Below are positions 1 to 13,377 of a DNA stretch of 64,000 nt, piece after piece. The number at the start of each line of letters is the position of its first letter. The stretch's first letter is position 1. Where the stretch lies: positions 62,001 to 126,000 of the forward strand of contig RCSZ01000019.1 of the NCBI GenBank assembly GCA_014898425.1, written 5' to 3'. Source of the DNA: Botryotinia globosa (Eukaryota > Ascomycota > Leotiomycetes > Helotiales > Sclerotiniaceae). A program made the translations under genes and the position numbers. Under the pieces are notes generated by a model. That model saw only the letters and a list, made by a program, of their open reading frames with translations, was not told the origin of the DNA and made no database searches.

Positions 1-303
1 AAACATTTATTGAATACAAATATTGATGAACAATTTATGTTAATAATATAAATATTTTATTGAATATTAATATTGAGTTATAAAAAGCTATATTATATTG
101 ATCAATAAATTTGAAAATTTGTATAATAATTTCATTAAATCTGTAATAGAACTTTGATTAGCATTTGATTAATATATATTACTTTACATTTTGTAAGCTT
201 ACAAATCTAACATCAATATCAACAAATATAGACTAAATATTTAGTCAATAAATCTACTAAACTCATTTTGATAATAATTAAAAAAATCGATCCGAACGGG
301 CCC
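1..303. mobile_element. Right end of an AT-rich MITE-like element (family A), cut by the window edge
   Basis: The segment is strikingly AT-rich and holds no ORF. It ends in AATCGATCCGAACGGGCCC (285-303). The reverse complement, GGGCCCGTTCGGATCGATT, matches the left terminus of the element at 33089-33516 (GGGCCCATTCGGATCGATT) with one mismatch, a transition. The shared terminus plus an AT-rich, non-coding interior suggests two copies of one non-autonomous inverted-repeat DNA transposon family. The left half lies outside the window, so length and target-site duplication cannot be read. Confidence 0.6.
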
Positions 304-1670
304 TAAATGCCTAAGAATTTGTCGGTGAAGAGCGGGGTTCAATGCTAATAAACTCCTCCCAATACAGTCTAAAACACTAATTTTGGATTGAGCTAGTAAT
401 GACTAGCGTGGAAAGAGGTCTTGATCACGAGATTATGGTGTACTCTCGTAGCAGTATACCCCCAAAATTATTTATGGTAATTTGGGGATGTGGAAATCCA
501 GATGTTAACATGCTGTTCTAGAATAGTCGGCCTTGGATCTCATAGGCCAGCCACATTGACATGAAGTCTTGAGAATTCTCGATTGATGTGGTGACAGAGA
601 TCTTCATAGGATATTGAATGCTTCCTGATCAGGATATACTACCAGCAACCAATTTGCTATGTTTCTTGTGAAGTGATGTGGTAGATACTAGACCATGAAC
701 AAACATTACTACAATTGCAATTTTCGGAAAGATTATTATGGCTCTGGACAAAAATATATACTTCATCAGAGCTTTGGAAGTTTACATATCCGGAATCAAA
801 CAATTGCAAATTTCGAGACCCGTAGGCTGCAGGTTCTCGAACTCTAGGATTTGTTGGAGCACCAGGAAATTTTTTCCCCTTGTGACGAGGGCACATCAAG
901 TTAGATTGGGCCTTAGAATAAAGAGTGCTGACGCCAGGCTTCTTGCCGTATTTGTTTCACAATTCAAGGCAATCAAGGGTCGGAATCTACAGAATTCATG
1001 CGTGCTACGATCAATTCGAACCAGAGGGGGGTTGAAAGCACTGGAACCCGAAAAACGACAGTGTCGACACGGCTAAAGCTTCAAGAAAAGGCTACCTATC
1101 GAGGATATGTTGTAGCCTTTCTTCCCAAAGCCAGAGTTAACCTTCACTTCGAGACTCAGGACGTGTTCTCTTGAGCTCATGTTTAAATCGGGTCGATCGA
1201 AGTTTGATCACGTGAGATAAGCTCACAACATCACATGGTGGAGAGGAAAGGCTTTTGGTCTTCAATCACCGACATCAACTTCGCCCGAAATCGCAATTTA
1301 CGAAGCCGGGTTTGTTCAAAGCCATTAAAGCCACCAGTTATAACAAACTTTGCAAAAAGTATCAAAACTGGACTGGAAGTTCGTCGGTTGGCAACGACGT
1401 GGAAAATATACCTGACTGAGGAAATAAGATACTTGGTTGATTTGCAAGTCCGAATTGTCTTAATATTGAGTACGCTGCTTGGTTGGTGTCCAGAAATCGA
1501 ATTCTAATTACTTCTTCCCAGAAATAGGAGTCAGATTATTTTCCGAAACCTAATGCACCTCTTGGAACGAGTTGTACGTATTAGCCTTCGCTACCCTCTA
1601 CCGGTGCTACCATTAATTTGAGGTTTGAAAAGATAAGCTCTAGATATCTTCCCCCTAGCATCAATTGAAA
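304..1670. other. Intergenic, no gene recognised
   Basis: The open frames here are short and conserved-looking motifs are absent. The GC content returns to normal immediately after the AT-rich element. I see no RNA gene or repeat. Confidence 0.5.
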
Positions 1671-3393
1671 ATGGACAAAGTTCCTGCGGAAATCTTTCGC
1701 TTGATCATCAAGGGGTAACGAACACCTCCGATCTCAAAAACCTTCGTCTTGTTTCAAGACCAATTTCAATTATAGTCACTGAAAAGCTCTTCTCGCACTG
1801 TATTGTGAATCTACACAGCTTAAATGAAGGATGCGATGACGATAATGAAGATGAGGAGTCTGAAAGGGTTGCAGAGATAGACTCAGCCATTCCACTCACC
1901 AACTTGGAGAAGATCATCTGTGTACCACTTCTCAAGCAAGCAGTTCGTTCTGTCCGTTATATCACCAGTCTTGAACCATATGCAAATTCGTATCTTAGTT
2001 CCTACGCGGAGAAACACCCCCCACAGCATTTCAATATCTCGATGAAAAGAATTATCGAAAAATGTAACAGGCTCCCTAACCTGACCACCGTCGCAGTCGA
2101 ATTTGCAGAATTTTGTACATTTTTGGGCGAGGAGGATGAAAGGAGATTCTATCTCACCCCAGCAGAAGACAGCCATGAATATCGTACTGCTGTCCTCAGA
2201 GAATTGTTTCGTTCCTTGAATGACCCAAGATATCCTACACCTTCACTCACCACGCTTTCTCTCAAGAATCTACAAAATGTCAATGATGCGAGCTTGACCG
2301 GATCAAAAGACTTCCTTGCGGTTTTGAAAAGGATCACAAACTTGCGTATAAGAATCGTGGTCGAATACGAAAAAGCAACTCCTGAGTCTTCATGGTCTCT
2401 TCCGCCTATGCATGATTTCTTTACCGAGCTGCCTTCTATATGGCTGGCGCCTTGTGCTGACAATCTCACCTCGCTTACTATTCACTGTATTCATTGGTGG
2501 GGATATTTTCCAAAGTGTGATTGGAGGGATGTGCACTTTCCAAAATTGAAGAAGTTGGAATTGGGCAACTACACTTTCTCGCACGATTGGCAATTGGACT
2601 GGATTCTATCCCATGGAGAGACGTTGGAAGTTCTGAAACTCGATGATTGTCCAATACTCGCAGGCATTAGACACTTGGGGGATCTCGACGATGAGAATTA
2701 TGCGATGACTCCCATGGGTAATGGAGGTGATAGTACCTGAGTACGACCCGAGATTATAAATGCTGACGCTCATTTCAGGCGAACCCACTATTTGGCACTA
2801 CAAAACAAAATGGGCCGATTATTTTAAGAAGATGCAAAACAATCTGCCTAAGCTTCGTCTTCTTCAGGTTGGATCTGGAGTATGGGAAATGGGTGAAAAC
2901 TTTGACAGTGGTAAGATGAGGTTGGCCGAAGAGCCTAGTAAAGCTGTGCGCGGAACATACAATAGGTTTGATCCTCCAATTGCGTATCCATACAAGTATT
3001 TCAAGAGGAACAGATTTTCTACCCCATGGGTGGATAAACGTCACTTTCCAGAGAATAGTTCCGATGAGAAGCCAGTAGGAAGTCTCTATGATTATGACAA
3101 AAGATCTCAGCCAGAGAGAGATCAGTCTAGTTATGATGGTGAGATTTCCAATCTGATTTTTGGGCTGTAAGATCCCTTCGACCACGTCTAATACAAGCCT
3201 TAGAATTGATGACGATCATAGAGAGACGAATTTGATGATTATATGGCGCTCCTTGGTTATAGAATGGTTAGATCGTGTCCTGGAAAAATCAAAAAATTTG
3301 ATTCCAGAAGCGCACTTACATTTCGAGAGTCGTTGGAAAAAATGCTGCGCATGCTCTGAGGATATTAGAGGACGATTGTTCATAGAAATCTAA
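1671..3393 (+). pseudogene. F-box-like / leucine-rich protein with an N-terminal frameshift
   Basis: The ATG at 1671 opens MDKVPAEIFRLIIK, a typical F-box beginning. A stop follows at once in that frame. The expected continuation (VTNTSDLKNLRLVSRPIS) is read from 1716 in another frame, so an indel lies at about 1711-1717. The rest is intact: exon to 2717, intron 2718-2778, exon 2779-3166, intron 3167-3221 (GTAAG donor) and exon 3222-3393 ending in TAA, with phases agreeing at both joins. The body has irregular leucine-rich segments such as LTTLSLKNLQNV and LKKLELGNYTF. F-box proteins act as substrate adaptors of SCF ubiquitin ligases. It may be a young pseudogene or carry a sequencing indel. 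The family call is moderate and the lesion is clear. Confidence 0.6.
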
Positions 3394-4075
3394 ACCTACT
3401 CAGCCTCAATTGAAACGAAAGTGTTGAGGGATGTATTATTCACGACTTTAATTGGCTGATGATCGATTCAAGAGTGATGTGTTCTATGCACAAATGACAG
3501 CATTTTGTGGACAGTTCTACGTTAAAATCAGATACTGCTGCAATTAATTTCAGTATTGAGCAGCCTACACGGCCCTATTCTTGGTCTCCATTATTCATTA
3601 ACATCGACCTGACAAGATCCAAAAGTTGCCAACCTGCAGCTTGAGTAATATCATCCTTCCAAACCTCGTCTCTCCGTACTTCCTTTATCATCAGCGGCTT
3701 TTGCCATCATCTTTGCCATGTGTCAGTTCTGAACAAACCACAATTCCAATCTCCCTGCCTGATCATTCTGTTGACCAGCGTACCAGGCATCCAAGCAGTT
3801 GCTTCTTGTGCTTCAACATCCCACTCCATAGTGCTCCATACAATCAATCCTTCCTCTCTAAAAGTATCGAATTTTGAGCCCCCGAACCGGCTATCTATTT
3901 CATCTCCCTACGTAGGATCCAGTAAAGGACGAAGATTATTGATGGACGACCAGCTACCCGTCTCGCCTAAACCCATGAAATACTTGAGACTCCAGAATAC
4001 GAGAATGAGCGTGTTTGGCAACTCTTGATGACTGATTACGCTAGGAAATGGAAAGTTATATCTATAGATATCATT
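3394..4075. other. Intergenic, no gene recognised
   Basis: There are only short overlapping frames on the plus strand, without recognisable motifs. The region lies between the 3' ends of the convergent F-box-like gene and the DUF4470-like pseudogene. Confidence 0.4.
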
Positions 4076-6279
4076 CTATGCTGGGATAGCCGATGATTCC
4101 AGAATACAAGGGAGTAGCGGCGGCATAGACATTTGTGTGAGAGTTGCCATTTCGTGGGAGAATGGAGCGGTACAGAGGTTTCTGGTCTTGTGCTGCTTTT
4201 CCAATGCTGAAACAGATGTTGGCGTCATTCTTGGAGGTCGACAGCTACTGACAACTTTATTTTCGATGATGTTCGAAAGTATTTCCGACATCCAATGAGA
4301 GGGATAATGATGCGAGCGAAGTTGATCCATTAAACGGAAGAGGATGGTGAAATTGAGAGGCGAGAAGATGACTGTGTTAGGATTGAAGATTTTGACGTTG
4401 TGAGGCAATGCAAGTCAAAAAAAAAGCGTAGAACCATCTTTGGAATTCGCTTCGAGGCAACAAAGCCGACCAGCCGTCTTCTGATATTGGTTGAGCGTGG
4501 CTGTAGAAGGTGCATTCAATTAAAGGAAACATTGCCCACTTGAAAGGTCGAGGTATGACTTCCACACCAGTGACTTGTTTTAGCATGGTCTTGTTTTTGA
4601 TGCATTGATAATCTGCAAAAAATGCCTCTATTGATTTCCAGTTTCCTGGATTGCGCAAACAATTGGATCGCACAAAACTGGTTGCCTCTTTCTTCAAAAG
4701 CGGAGTAATGTATAGAAATGTAGATAGATTACCACCAATATAATCACTATGAAGGAAAGTCAGCTTTAACATTGATGTTCTCAAACTTGATGTGGCAAAA
4801 GAGAAATATGAGTAGAAAAGTGTGATGGTTTGACTAAAAATTTAAAGGAAAAATGACTCTAGGTTAAGACTGGAGATGACTTACGGAATGTTACTCAGGT
4901 GAATACTATCAAACTCTGTGGGAAACTCCTCTGATCGTGGAAATCTGGTGGGCGAAGTGCCCAATCGGAACCGTTCGGATATCTCGATAATGTCCCCGCA
5001 GACAACTTCAACATGGAATCTTCCCTTCAACTTTTTGAGTGCATCTGCTGCGTCTTGGAAGAACGGAGCCACATGATCGAATAGGCTTGAAGGTTTTCTC
5101 CCCTTGTGAAAAGCTTCGAACTGGAAGACAGCCTCGAAAGGGTCATTGCCCCAATCAAACTCTTCGGACCGGCTCCTTCTTTGCATATCATCATACCAAT
5201 CGGAGCCCATCATGGTTGGGTTGAATTTCCAGTTCTTCTCAATATATTAATGTAGCTCAGTTGACTTGGATGGAGTTTGATAAGCCCTGATAATCTCGGC
5301 TCACGAGACATAAGAATCTTTTCTGGTGGTCGTAAGACTCCGTATTGAACAAAGATTTACTTTTCCTTTTTGAAATACCTGTCAAGAAAATGAGGGCGAT
5401 CCGACAATTTCTCATGAATGCCCCGCATAGCTTCTGAGGTTGTAAAGCTGTAGGAGCCCTCATCGCTTCTGTTGAGCCAATGATTCAGGGCGCCAATATA
5501 CTTAGCCATATCGAATGCATGAAGCGAGACCCATTCAAGTGGGGAATTGCCCTACAGCCAAAATATTAGTGAAATCTACCTATTCAAACATGGTTCAAAC
5601 ATAGGCGAAAACTCCAGAGCATTATGCTTCTTTCATCCTATTGGCTTTGGTGACGATCATAGTTCTATAAAAAAGAAAAGAAAAGAGGATTCTCAGCCGT
5701 CGCTATGGAGGAAAGAAAGAGAACGTCGTGGCTGATCGGCATACAGAAGGTTCACATACCTCTTGTAAAATTACAAGAATCTTTTCCATGGTTGCGCTTA
5801 GATACTCGTGTATGAGGTAGTTGGACATTATATTCGCTTCATAGATGAAAAAAAAAGTGGCTAAAGCCATAATTCCCTCATCCGAGTCATGCGATAATAT
5901 TGAGAGATCGTCTAGTAACTTCCATATGATAAGGTCTCTGGTAAGAGCACACTTATTGATATCATTTGCGACGAAATGGTATTTCCTGAGAGGAGCGTCC
6001 CTTCTTCTCTGACGCATGGAGATCGATCATTGTCGCATACAAATTGCGAGCATCCCCGATGCCACCGAAAAAGAATGAAAGTGTCCTGTCTTTATCATCC
6101 CGCCGGAGTTTCTGGATGAGATGGTGGGAGAGGCTTTCGGGAACATCATCAAAATATCAGGAAAGAGCTCAAAACATACCTTCAAGAAGTTTTCCCGATC
6201 CATAGAGAACACTTCCCTCACTATTGAGCTTCTCTACTTCTGTAATTGTCGACACATCTTCCTCGGATGCCACCGTCAT
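4076..6279 (-). pseudogene. DUF4470-like protein, multiply disabled
   Basis: Translating the minus strand in pieces recovers a familiar fungal DUF4470 pattern: LSFFFGGIGDARNL, then NDINKCALTRDLIIWKLLDD, then FDSIHLSNIP, then SFVRSNCLRNP, and a C-terminal YPSHWMSEIL...SCRPPR block ending at 4076. The likely start is the ATG at 6279. Introns fit at 5552-5759 and near 4785-4880. The pieces cannot be joined in one frame. There is a frameshift near 6005, an in-frame TAA at 5357-5359, another shift near 5240, and a shift at the nine-A run 4417-4425. The TAA would be CAA before a C-to-T change. The molecular function of the family is unknown. Both the family assignment and the individual lesions come from reading the translation, without an alignment. 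Confidence 0.6.
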
Positions 6280-7527
6280 GATGAGCAAAAGTTGACGAAG
6301 AGGAAAGTAAATGTTCTAGAGAACAAAGAAAGAATCGGCTCTGCAACGCTGGTCTATCAATCATATAGCCTGGTGAGCAATCAGTAAAAAGTAATCAGTG
6401 CAATGTGACTGATGATTTATTTAAAATCAAAAAACCAAGCGCAATCTAAAAAGGACAGGCGAGAGGACGTGTTTCAAAAATCGCCTGAACACGTGAAATA
6501 TGGAGTCTAATTTAACATTGTTGAGTTGAATTCATCTTGTTGTAACCAACGATTAACCGACATTCTTTACAGGCTGAGGCTGATACCTAGTATGTCAAAA
6601 GAATCGAATACTGGAGAGATCCCTCAATGTTGTTAGGACGATTTCACGATACCTTGGACTATGATATAAGACTAGATTTCGAATTTGGACTTAGTAAGTA
6701 ATCTTTTCGATAATACACATGTGGAAGTACGCCTCTAAATGCTAGGAATCAATTTCGATTCATTTGTATAACCCAGCTTGCGATCGAAATGACTTCGATG
6801 ACTGTCCTAGAATTTGTCATTGGCGTGTTAAGTAAAATGATTGACATGCTGAATCCTTGTATGGTAAGAATTCCACACCAAAACGCTGCGGATAATGTAT
6901 CTACTGGGTCACATCTGATGATACTTTCCATACATCCTGTTATCTGTCAGGGAAGAGGGAAGGGGGGGCGGCCTTGATCCGGTGTGAAGTCAAAATTGTA
7001 TAGGATTGTTCGAACTTTGATGTAACTTTAATTTATTCTATCGTTTGCTAATACTGTCCGATGGATAACAAAAACACCCTAGAATGAACCGACCTAAATG
7101 GCCCTTTTTTGTTCTTTCAACCGAGTCTAGCTGTTTTCCTTATCACTACCTGTGCTCCTGACAGGCTTCTAACAATTTTGGGGGTCGTTTCATGAGGTAT
7201 TTGATCCAAACAAATGCCCATAAGCTTCACTTGATGAGGAAAACATTAACACATGTAATCTTGGTTTGGCATTGAATTCTTTCATATCCGTCGTTGCTCC
7301 CGTTCTCTCCAACATACTGGTATCATTCACAGTATTCTTCATCAACAGGGGAGCTGGGCGTATATGCTCACAGTCATTTCCCTGGATATCCGCGACTTCC
7401 ACTTTCTATTCAGAGGGGCTTGGTCGATTGGATAATAACGCAAAGCCATTCAGAAAACAAGACGGGATGATATCATTCGCCTCTTCATAGGCACTCCTAT
7501 TGCCACCATGGGCAGAATCGTATTCAT
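6280..7527. other. Intergenic, no gene recognised
   Basis: This lies between the 5' end of the DUF4470-like pseudogene and the 3' end of the histidine kinase. Only short, motif-free frames are present. Confidence 0.4.
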
Positions 7528-10500
7528 TCACTGAAAACTCGTTCCATTCTCGATGCCGCTAAGCCTTTCTCTCATCTTTAACAGCAAGTTCGAAACTATG
7601 AAAGGTTTGGACATTACAAAATTCTACAGCAACACCTGTCAGCATGATAAATCGCTTCAAACTAATTTTTCGGAGACTTACAATTCCGTTGTGTAATGCC
7701 ACTTGAACTTGCTCCTCACGGGCATTAGCAGTGATTGCGATGATCTCAAGATGCCTCACGATCTTTCCAGATTGCTGCAATGCTCGGATCTCCCGACTGC
7801 AAGTGAGACCATCCATGACAGGCATCTCCCAGTCCATCAGTATGATATCTAATTTCTTCGCGTCTTTCACCGGCTCATGCCAGCAGGAACATTGTCTCAA
7901 TATTTCCAAAGCCTCTAGCCCATGGTTGGCAACGTAGACTATGCAACCGGATTTTTTTAACTGCTTCTCTAATATCCTCTGATTGACCAAATTGTCTTCG
8001 ACCAACAGAACGTGCATAGGCTTCGATCCGTCATAGTAAGATCCATCGAACGATACTGGTATTAATTTTGGACGGATATCTCTTCGTGGTTTAACACTAC
8101 GTCGTACCTTGACGTAAAACCCAAATGTACTCCCCTGGCCTAACTTGGAAGATAGACCAATTCTACCTCCTTGCTTTTCAGCAAGCTTCTGAGAAATGAA
8201 CAATCCTAAACCAGATCCACCATATTTTATAGAGGTTTTCGAATTGGCCTGCTCGAAGCGAGTGAACAGGCGAGGGATCTCCTCAGCACGCATGCCAACT
8301 CCTGTATCCGTGACTGCGCATGTTAAAAACACAGGTTCACCAGAGCCCCACTCAGGATTGAGCGTCAAATCTTCAACCTTGTCCCCGCATGGTACCCAGC
8401 AAAGCTCCTTACTGAAGTCCTTCTCTGGATCAACAAGAGTAGCACCGTAAGTGACTGTGATCTTTCTCTTTGGTTCACCCCTCGTAAACTTAATCGCGTT
8501 TGTTAGTAAGTTAATCAAAATTTGGTTCACACGCGAAGAGTCAAACATGACCAAGTCGATTTTATTGGCGCCGAAGGAAGGTTGAGCTATTGTTTTGATT
8601 GATATATCGTGGGAAGTTAAATCCGCTTCGAACATTCTGACAACCTGTTCCAGAATCTTTGCTGGATTAGCAGAATGCGGCGAAATTGACAGCATCATGT
8701 ACTTGAGCTTCGAGAGTGTCAAGACATCGTCAACAATACGCTTTTGATGACTGGCACACATAGCTATCGTATGAGCGGCCTCGACATTGCTTTTCAAGAT
8801 TTCAAGAGTATTTGTATGCGATAAATCTTTGTAGGAATTTGATATCATGTCGGCGCATTGGAAGATGGCAGAAAGAGGATTTCTCATCTCATGAGAAACA
8901 ACATCGATGAACTCCTCTTGTTGACGTTTGGCCGCGCGTGCTTCCTCGGCATTTCTCGCTTCCGCTGCTTCGGCCCATTTTAGCTCAGAGATGTCCGTGA
9001 AGCAAACCATGATGGATTTTACTTCACCATTAACAATATACGGGAATGCCAATGATAGCACACAAGCGTGCTCGGCTTCCCCACTGGGTGGTACGAACAT
9101 ACGCTTGAGCCGTGATGTAGTCTCAATGTGAGAGGATCCATCATGAAGTTGCACCCAAGCTTGTAAAGTTTGAGACCTATCTCCTTCAATGTAGACGTCG
9201 AGAAAGGAATAGTTGTACTGTGGTTCCTCAGGTCCCGGGTGGCCAGTGATTCGGTAGTACATATCATTGGCCCAGAGGATCTTACCTTCGGTCGATAATT
9301 GCAGCATACCAACCGGAGCGTTCTGTGCCATGTATCTGATTTGCCTCTCACTTTCAGCTAGTTCTTTTTCTAGCCGATCAGCCCTCCGCCTTGTTTCCTC
9401 AGCGCTAGCCAAAGCAGATGCAATTGACGACACCCTCGAGGCAATAGCATTTATGAATCGATCGTAGGTGTCGTCAATTGGTCGGCGAGAGTTGGCGCCA
9501 AGTATCAGATAGCCAAACAAACGATCAGCACTCGAGATTGGAAGTATACTAAAATGCGTCGATGGTTCGTAAGCTTCGGTAAAATCATCTTTGTGGCCAC
9601 GCCATTCGACTCCCTTAAATCTCTCATCAACAGAATGAGTCGAAATCTTGTTGCCTGTTTTATGCAACAATGGAAATAGACCAAGACAGCTGCTGAGTGT
9701 AGCTTCCGGCACGGCGAGTGGGTGGTTCTCGGGAAAGCCCAGTTGACCCCGCAAATAAACCGTAGACCCAGAAAAACTTTGCTCGTCTACCTGATATAAC
9801 ATTGCCATGGGGATATCTAGTGGATTTGACTCTAAATGAGGCATAATGTGGCTAGCAAAGGTCCCTCGTTGCAATCCAATTGGAATCTCCAATGATCCCA
9901 ACATCAACTGCCGTCTCTCGTTAAGCTTTTGGGCAGTAACTTCAACTGCATCCACGTTTCAGTAATTGCTAGCCAAAAGAATATCTGAGGGAATGATAAC
10001 GAATCAAATTAGACTTGGAAACAGAAATCAAAAGATTAATGAAACAAATCGCATACCAAATTCAATAATACTTCAAAACTATCTCTTCAATATCTAAGTT
10101 GAAGTTCGACAATCAAATAATATCTTGAGCTTCAGTACAACATTCTACTATCCCAATCAGGGTGGAAAGTTGTATTGTCCCAAAATCAGATAGTCAAGAA
10201 TTCATTTCGATATGCGATATTTTACTCCATTTATCGTATGAATGGGGAAGAGGAAAAGTGAGATATGAATTTGGAGAACGGAAATGAATTTGAAGACTGC
10301 AAGATCTGCGAAACAAATACGAACCTACAGAATTATAAAAGCCTGCAACCGCTCCATCCTCCCTCCGGACTGGATTAAAGCTTCCCGTAAAATATGTCTC
10401 CTCTTTGAACCCGCTTCTTTCCACCATCAAAGATATCTCATTGACGTCTACAGCAAGCTTGCTCGTCTCTGCATGGATGAAAACCCCCTTTATGTCATTC

Positions 10501-11040
10501 CAAATTTCTGGGAAAGCCAACTGGAATGGTTTGCCCATCAATGCTGGATGTGTTTTGCCGGACATTTCGATGAAATTTTCATTGTAAATTGCAACTCTCT
10601 CAGGTCCCCTAACATGATGCTGTCAGATTGTTCAAATTTGAGTGGAGAGATTTCGTCTTTCCATCATACCAATATAAACAAGCAGGTCTTGAATCCGCAA
10701 AAGTTGTGAAAGTGTGAAGTCGAAGGGCAAGACCCCATGATTCTAATGGTCCGAGGTGTGTTGCAGCCCAATTTGTATCTCTAAAAAATTGGACATGCTC
10801 AGAGTTGGGTAGATCTAAGGTCCAATCTGCTGGCTTTGGGATTGAAGAAAGGATCGTGGATGAATTCAGGCCTTCGGCGGTGGTGGCTATTGTATTCGAA
10901 GAGCGCGTTTTTGTGGAATCTGGTATGGAACTTTGGCTCGTATCTGCGATGTGAATATCTTCAAAAAGATCTCGAAATTCTGCAATGTCTTGCACAGTCG
11001 GCTTGACACTCCCATTACCTTTGCCGTTGAGGATCGCCAT
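7528..11040 (-). CDS. Hybrid histidine kinase with PAS-like input, HisKA, HATPase and receiver domains
   Basis: Phosphorelay sensor kinase, predicted cytosolic because no membrane segment is seen. Exons: 11040-10670, 10608-10325, 9945-7682 and 7623-7528, giving 1004 residues. The order is a PAS-like N-terminus (CLYWGPERVAIYNENFIEM), a possible GAF-like region, a second PAS (NAPVGMLQLSTEGKILWAN), HisKA with the phospho-accepting histidine in DVVSHEMRNPL, HATPase with N box (NLLTNAIKF) and G boxes (DTGVGM, YGGSGLGL), and a receiver with LLVEDN, the phospho-acceptor Asp in LMDWEMPVMDG and a C-terminal MSKPF recovered from the last exon. In fungi such kinases feed an Hpt protein (Ypd1) and the response regulators Ssk1 and Skn7. 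The second intron (379 nt, GTTCGT donor) is unusually long and is the least certain join. I cannot assign a fungal HK class. Confidence 0.9.
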
Positions 11041-13377
11041 GGTCGAAGTAGACCAGCAAGCTCAATGTCAGGTATCATTCATGCCTCTACTCTTTGAGGT
11101 CTAATAACTTCACTTTGTAGAGACTGCAGTATCGAGATTGTTCGTGATGTTCTGACATCAACTTTGCTGGTATCTCGAAATGGACTTTGTTCATGCACGT
11201 ACTATCGGAGAGGCTTGATGGAGATTCGATAGCCGCTTAAAATTGCACTTAATAGACCCACCCACATGCGGATAACCTTCTAGGAAACATGCCCTTAAGC
11301 CTTAAGGGTTTCCGAGTGGAGCACAACATGAGGTGTGTTGAGAGTAACCTCCGAGCCTCCGTATTAATTACTGGAAAGAGAAATTTTGTTGATGAGTAAT
11401 CACGAACGGTTAAATCGGAAATGCTGACAAATCCAATATGGAGATCTTCTTTCGTCCAAGCACGAGCTGAAGAAGCTGTGTGCAGTCACAAACTTTTCCT
11501 ACATCTCCCCCGTCACAGCTGCACTCCAGCTGTTAGTCTTATCGGCGGACGATGATATCTACATGACTCGAGCAACCTTGCTCGTCGTAGGTGCTGTAAA
11601 GGCCTGGTCAACCACGTGAAAGAAGAGCCACTAGACCAAGAACGCGTTGTAGTATTCAATGGCAACGGCTCTTAATTTCCCAAACTCTGGGATCTTCAAT
11701 GGCGACAGCTTTATTGGGCTGTTAGTTCTGATGTTTGAATTGGGCTGCATGGCAATGGGTACAACACCAGAAGAGACGGGAGAAGCCTATTACTCCCCGG
11801 TCCAACAGTATTCTGAAGGTTGCTGGAAACATGTAAGGAAGCAGTGACATTCAAGAGTTTGCTTCAACGAATGGCACTGAAATTCCGCAATGTTCGTGAA
11901 AATGGTATTCTGGGAAGGTATTGCATATCATACCATGATTACCATCGTGCTTACGCGTGTCCATCATCAGGAGAAGTGTTCCGGTATGCAAGAGTATATT
12001 CATCCGGTGTAGAAAGCTGCAGATGAAATAGATCTGAAATTTACTATGTGTGAGGGTCGTCGGAGAAAGGTCCGATTGTTGCTTGGTCTGGGGTAGGAAT
12101 AGTTTATATTCGGGCTACATTGCATAGCTCAATAGTTAAAGTCGTTGAAGATATCTTCTAGGAAGAATACTCGAAAGCCTTGCATTGAGTGGATCTACGA
12201 TGCAGCAGCATTGGTATATGTTACTTCGTAATCAAAGCATGCAATACCGCAGAAGCAATCACACTGTTCAACAACGATCGCGATCGGGTATGTCCCCTAA
12301 GCTTTGCCAGTGGCATTGAAATACTGCAGTTCTCAGAGAAAATGGCGTGCATAGATTGCCTTACCGCATACTTCATGACTCAGTTGAGGGAACTGTTCAT
12401 AGCACAACATCGTATCACGATCGGCTATAATTACCTCGCTCCGTATTTACATATTATTAGAGGAAGCTTAGTAATTATGCTGATGATGCAACTGCAACAC
12501 AGTCCACTGCATGGATATCACTCGCTAAGCAGTTTAGACACATGTAATCTACCTAGGTAAGCATCAAACACCAATGTAAGCTTGAAAGCTCCCTAACTTG
12601 TTGCGATCTTATGTGCCTATGTACAGCTAGTCCTATTCATTTGACAAGGACTAATTATCCAGAGCTGGTTGGATGTTGCAACGTTCAATGCTGGCCTCAA
12701 TTGCTCATAAAAGTAATATGAATTCGATCTTTTATTGTTCGTGGACAAAGAAGCATATGTTCAGCACCTTCGTATGTCGGTTTTCTTTTTATACTGGCTC
12801 ATTATGTTTCATGTTATTCTAGACTCTCATTGAAATCAGCATACATGCCCGCAGGGATTCTCCATAGTCGCGATATGATTATGGTCTCTGATCCTCCGAT
12901 CCTATGGAATTAGTAAACACTAACTCTTAGAAATAGGAGGTTACTTCGGAGACTTGGCATTCGATTTCACAGAGAATTATCAAGACGTCAACCCGACCTC
13001 TGCTCCAGTGATATGTTGAAAAAAAAAGGCAATCGTTATTCAGTTTTCAATTGTTGATCATGATTAATCATTAGCTGGATATACCGTCCGTACGAAGCTA
13101 GAAATCTTTTCAGCATTTGTCACATGCCATGACTCTTCTAGGAAGAGTCGAAAGATCCCTAAATCTCCAGAGAGCGAGGAAATTTTCAGTTGTAAGCCGA
13201 ACTTGCCAACTTCTTTCCTATTATGTGACCCGTCCACCTGACGTTTGCCCACAATTCAAGGTTCAGCTCACCATTTTGCCTCAAATTCCTAGTCGAAGAT
13301 AATTCATGCCCAAGCATCTGCTTAAGAAAGTCTGAAAGAGTTGGTTACGGCCAATTGTAATTCCTTTGTTCGCAGAT
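11041..13377. other. Intergenic desert of 2.3 kb
   Basis: This lies upstream of both the histidine kinase (minus strand) and the Crinkler-like gene (plus strand). The longest frame (12189-12560, +) shows no recognisable motif or splice-consistent partner. I support no gene here. Confidence 0.4.

Noticed and set aside
12189..12560. 123-residue plus-strand frame in the desert upstream of the Crinkler gene
   Set aside because: No recognisable motif, no splice-consistent extension and no composition difference from the surrounding non-coding DNA.
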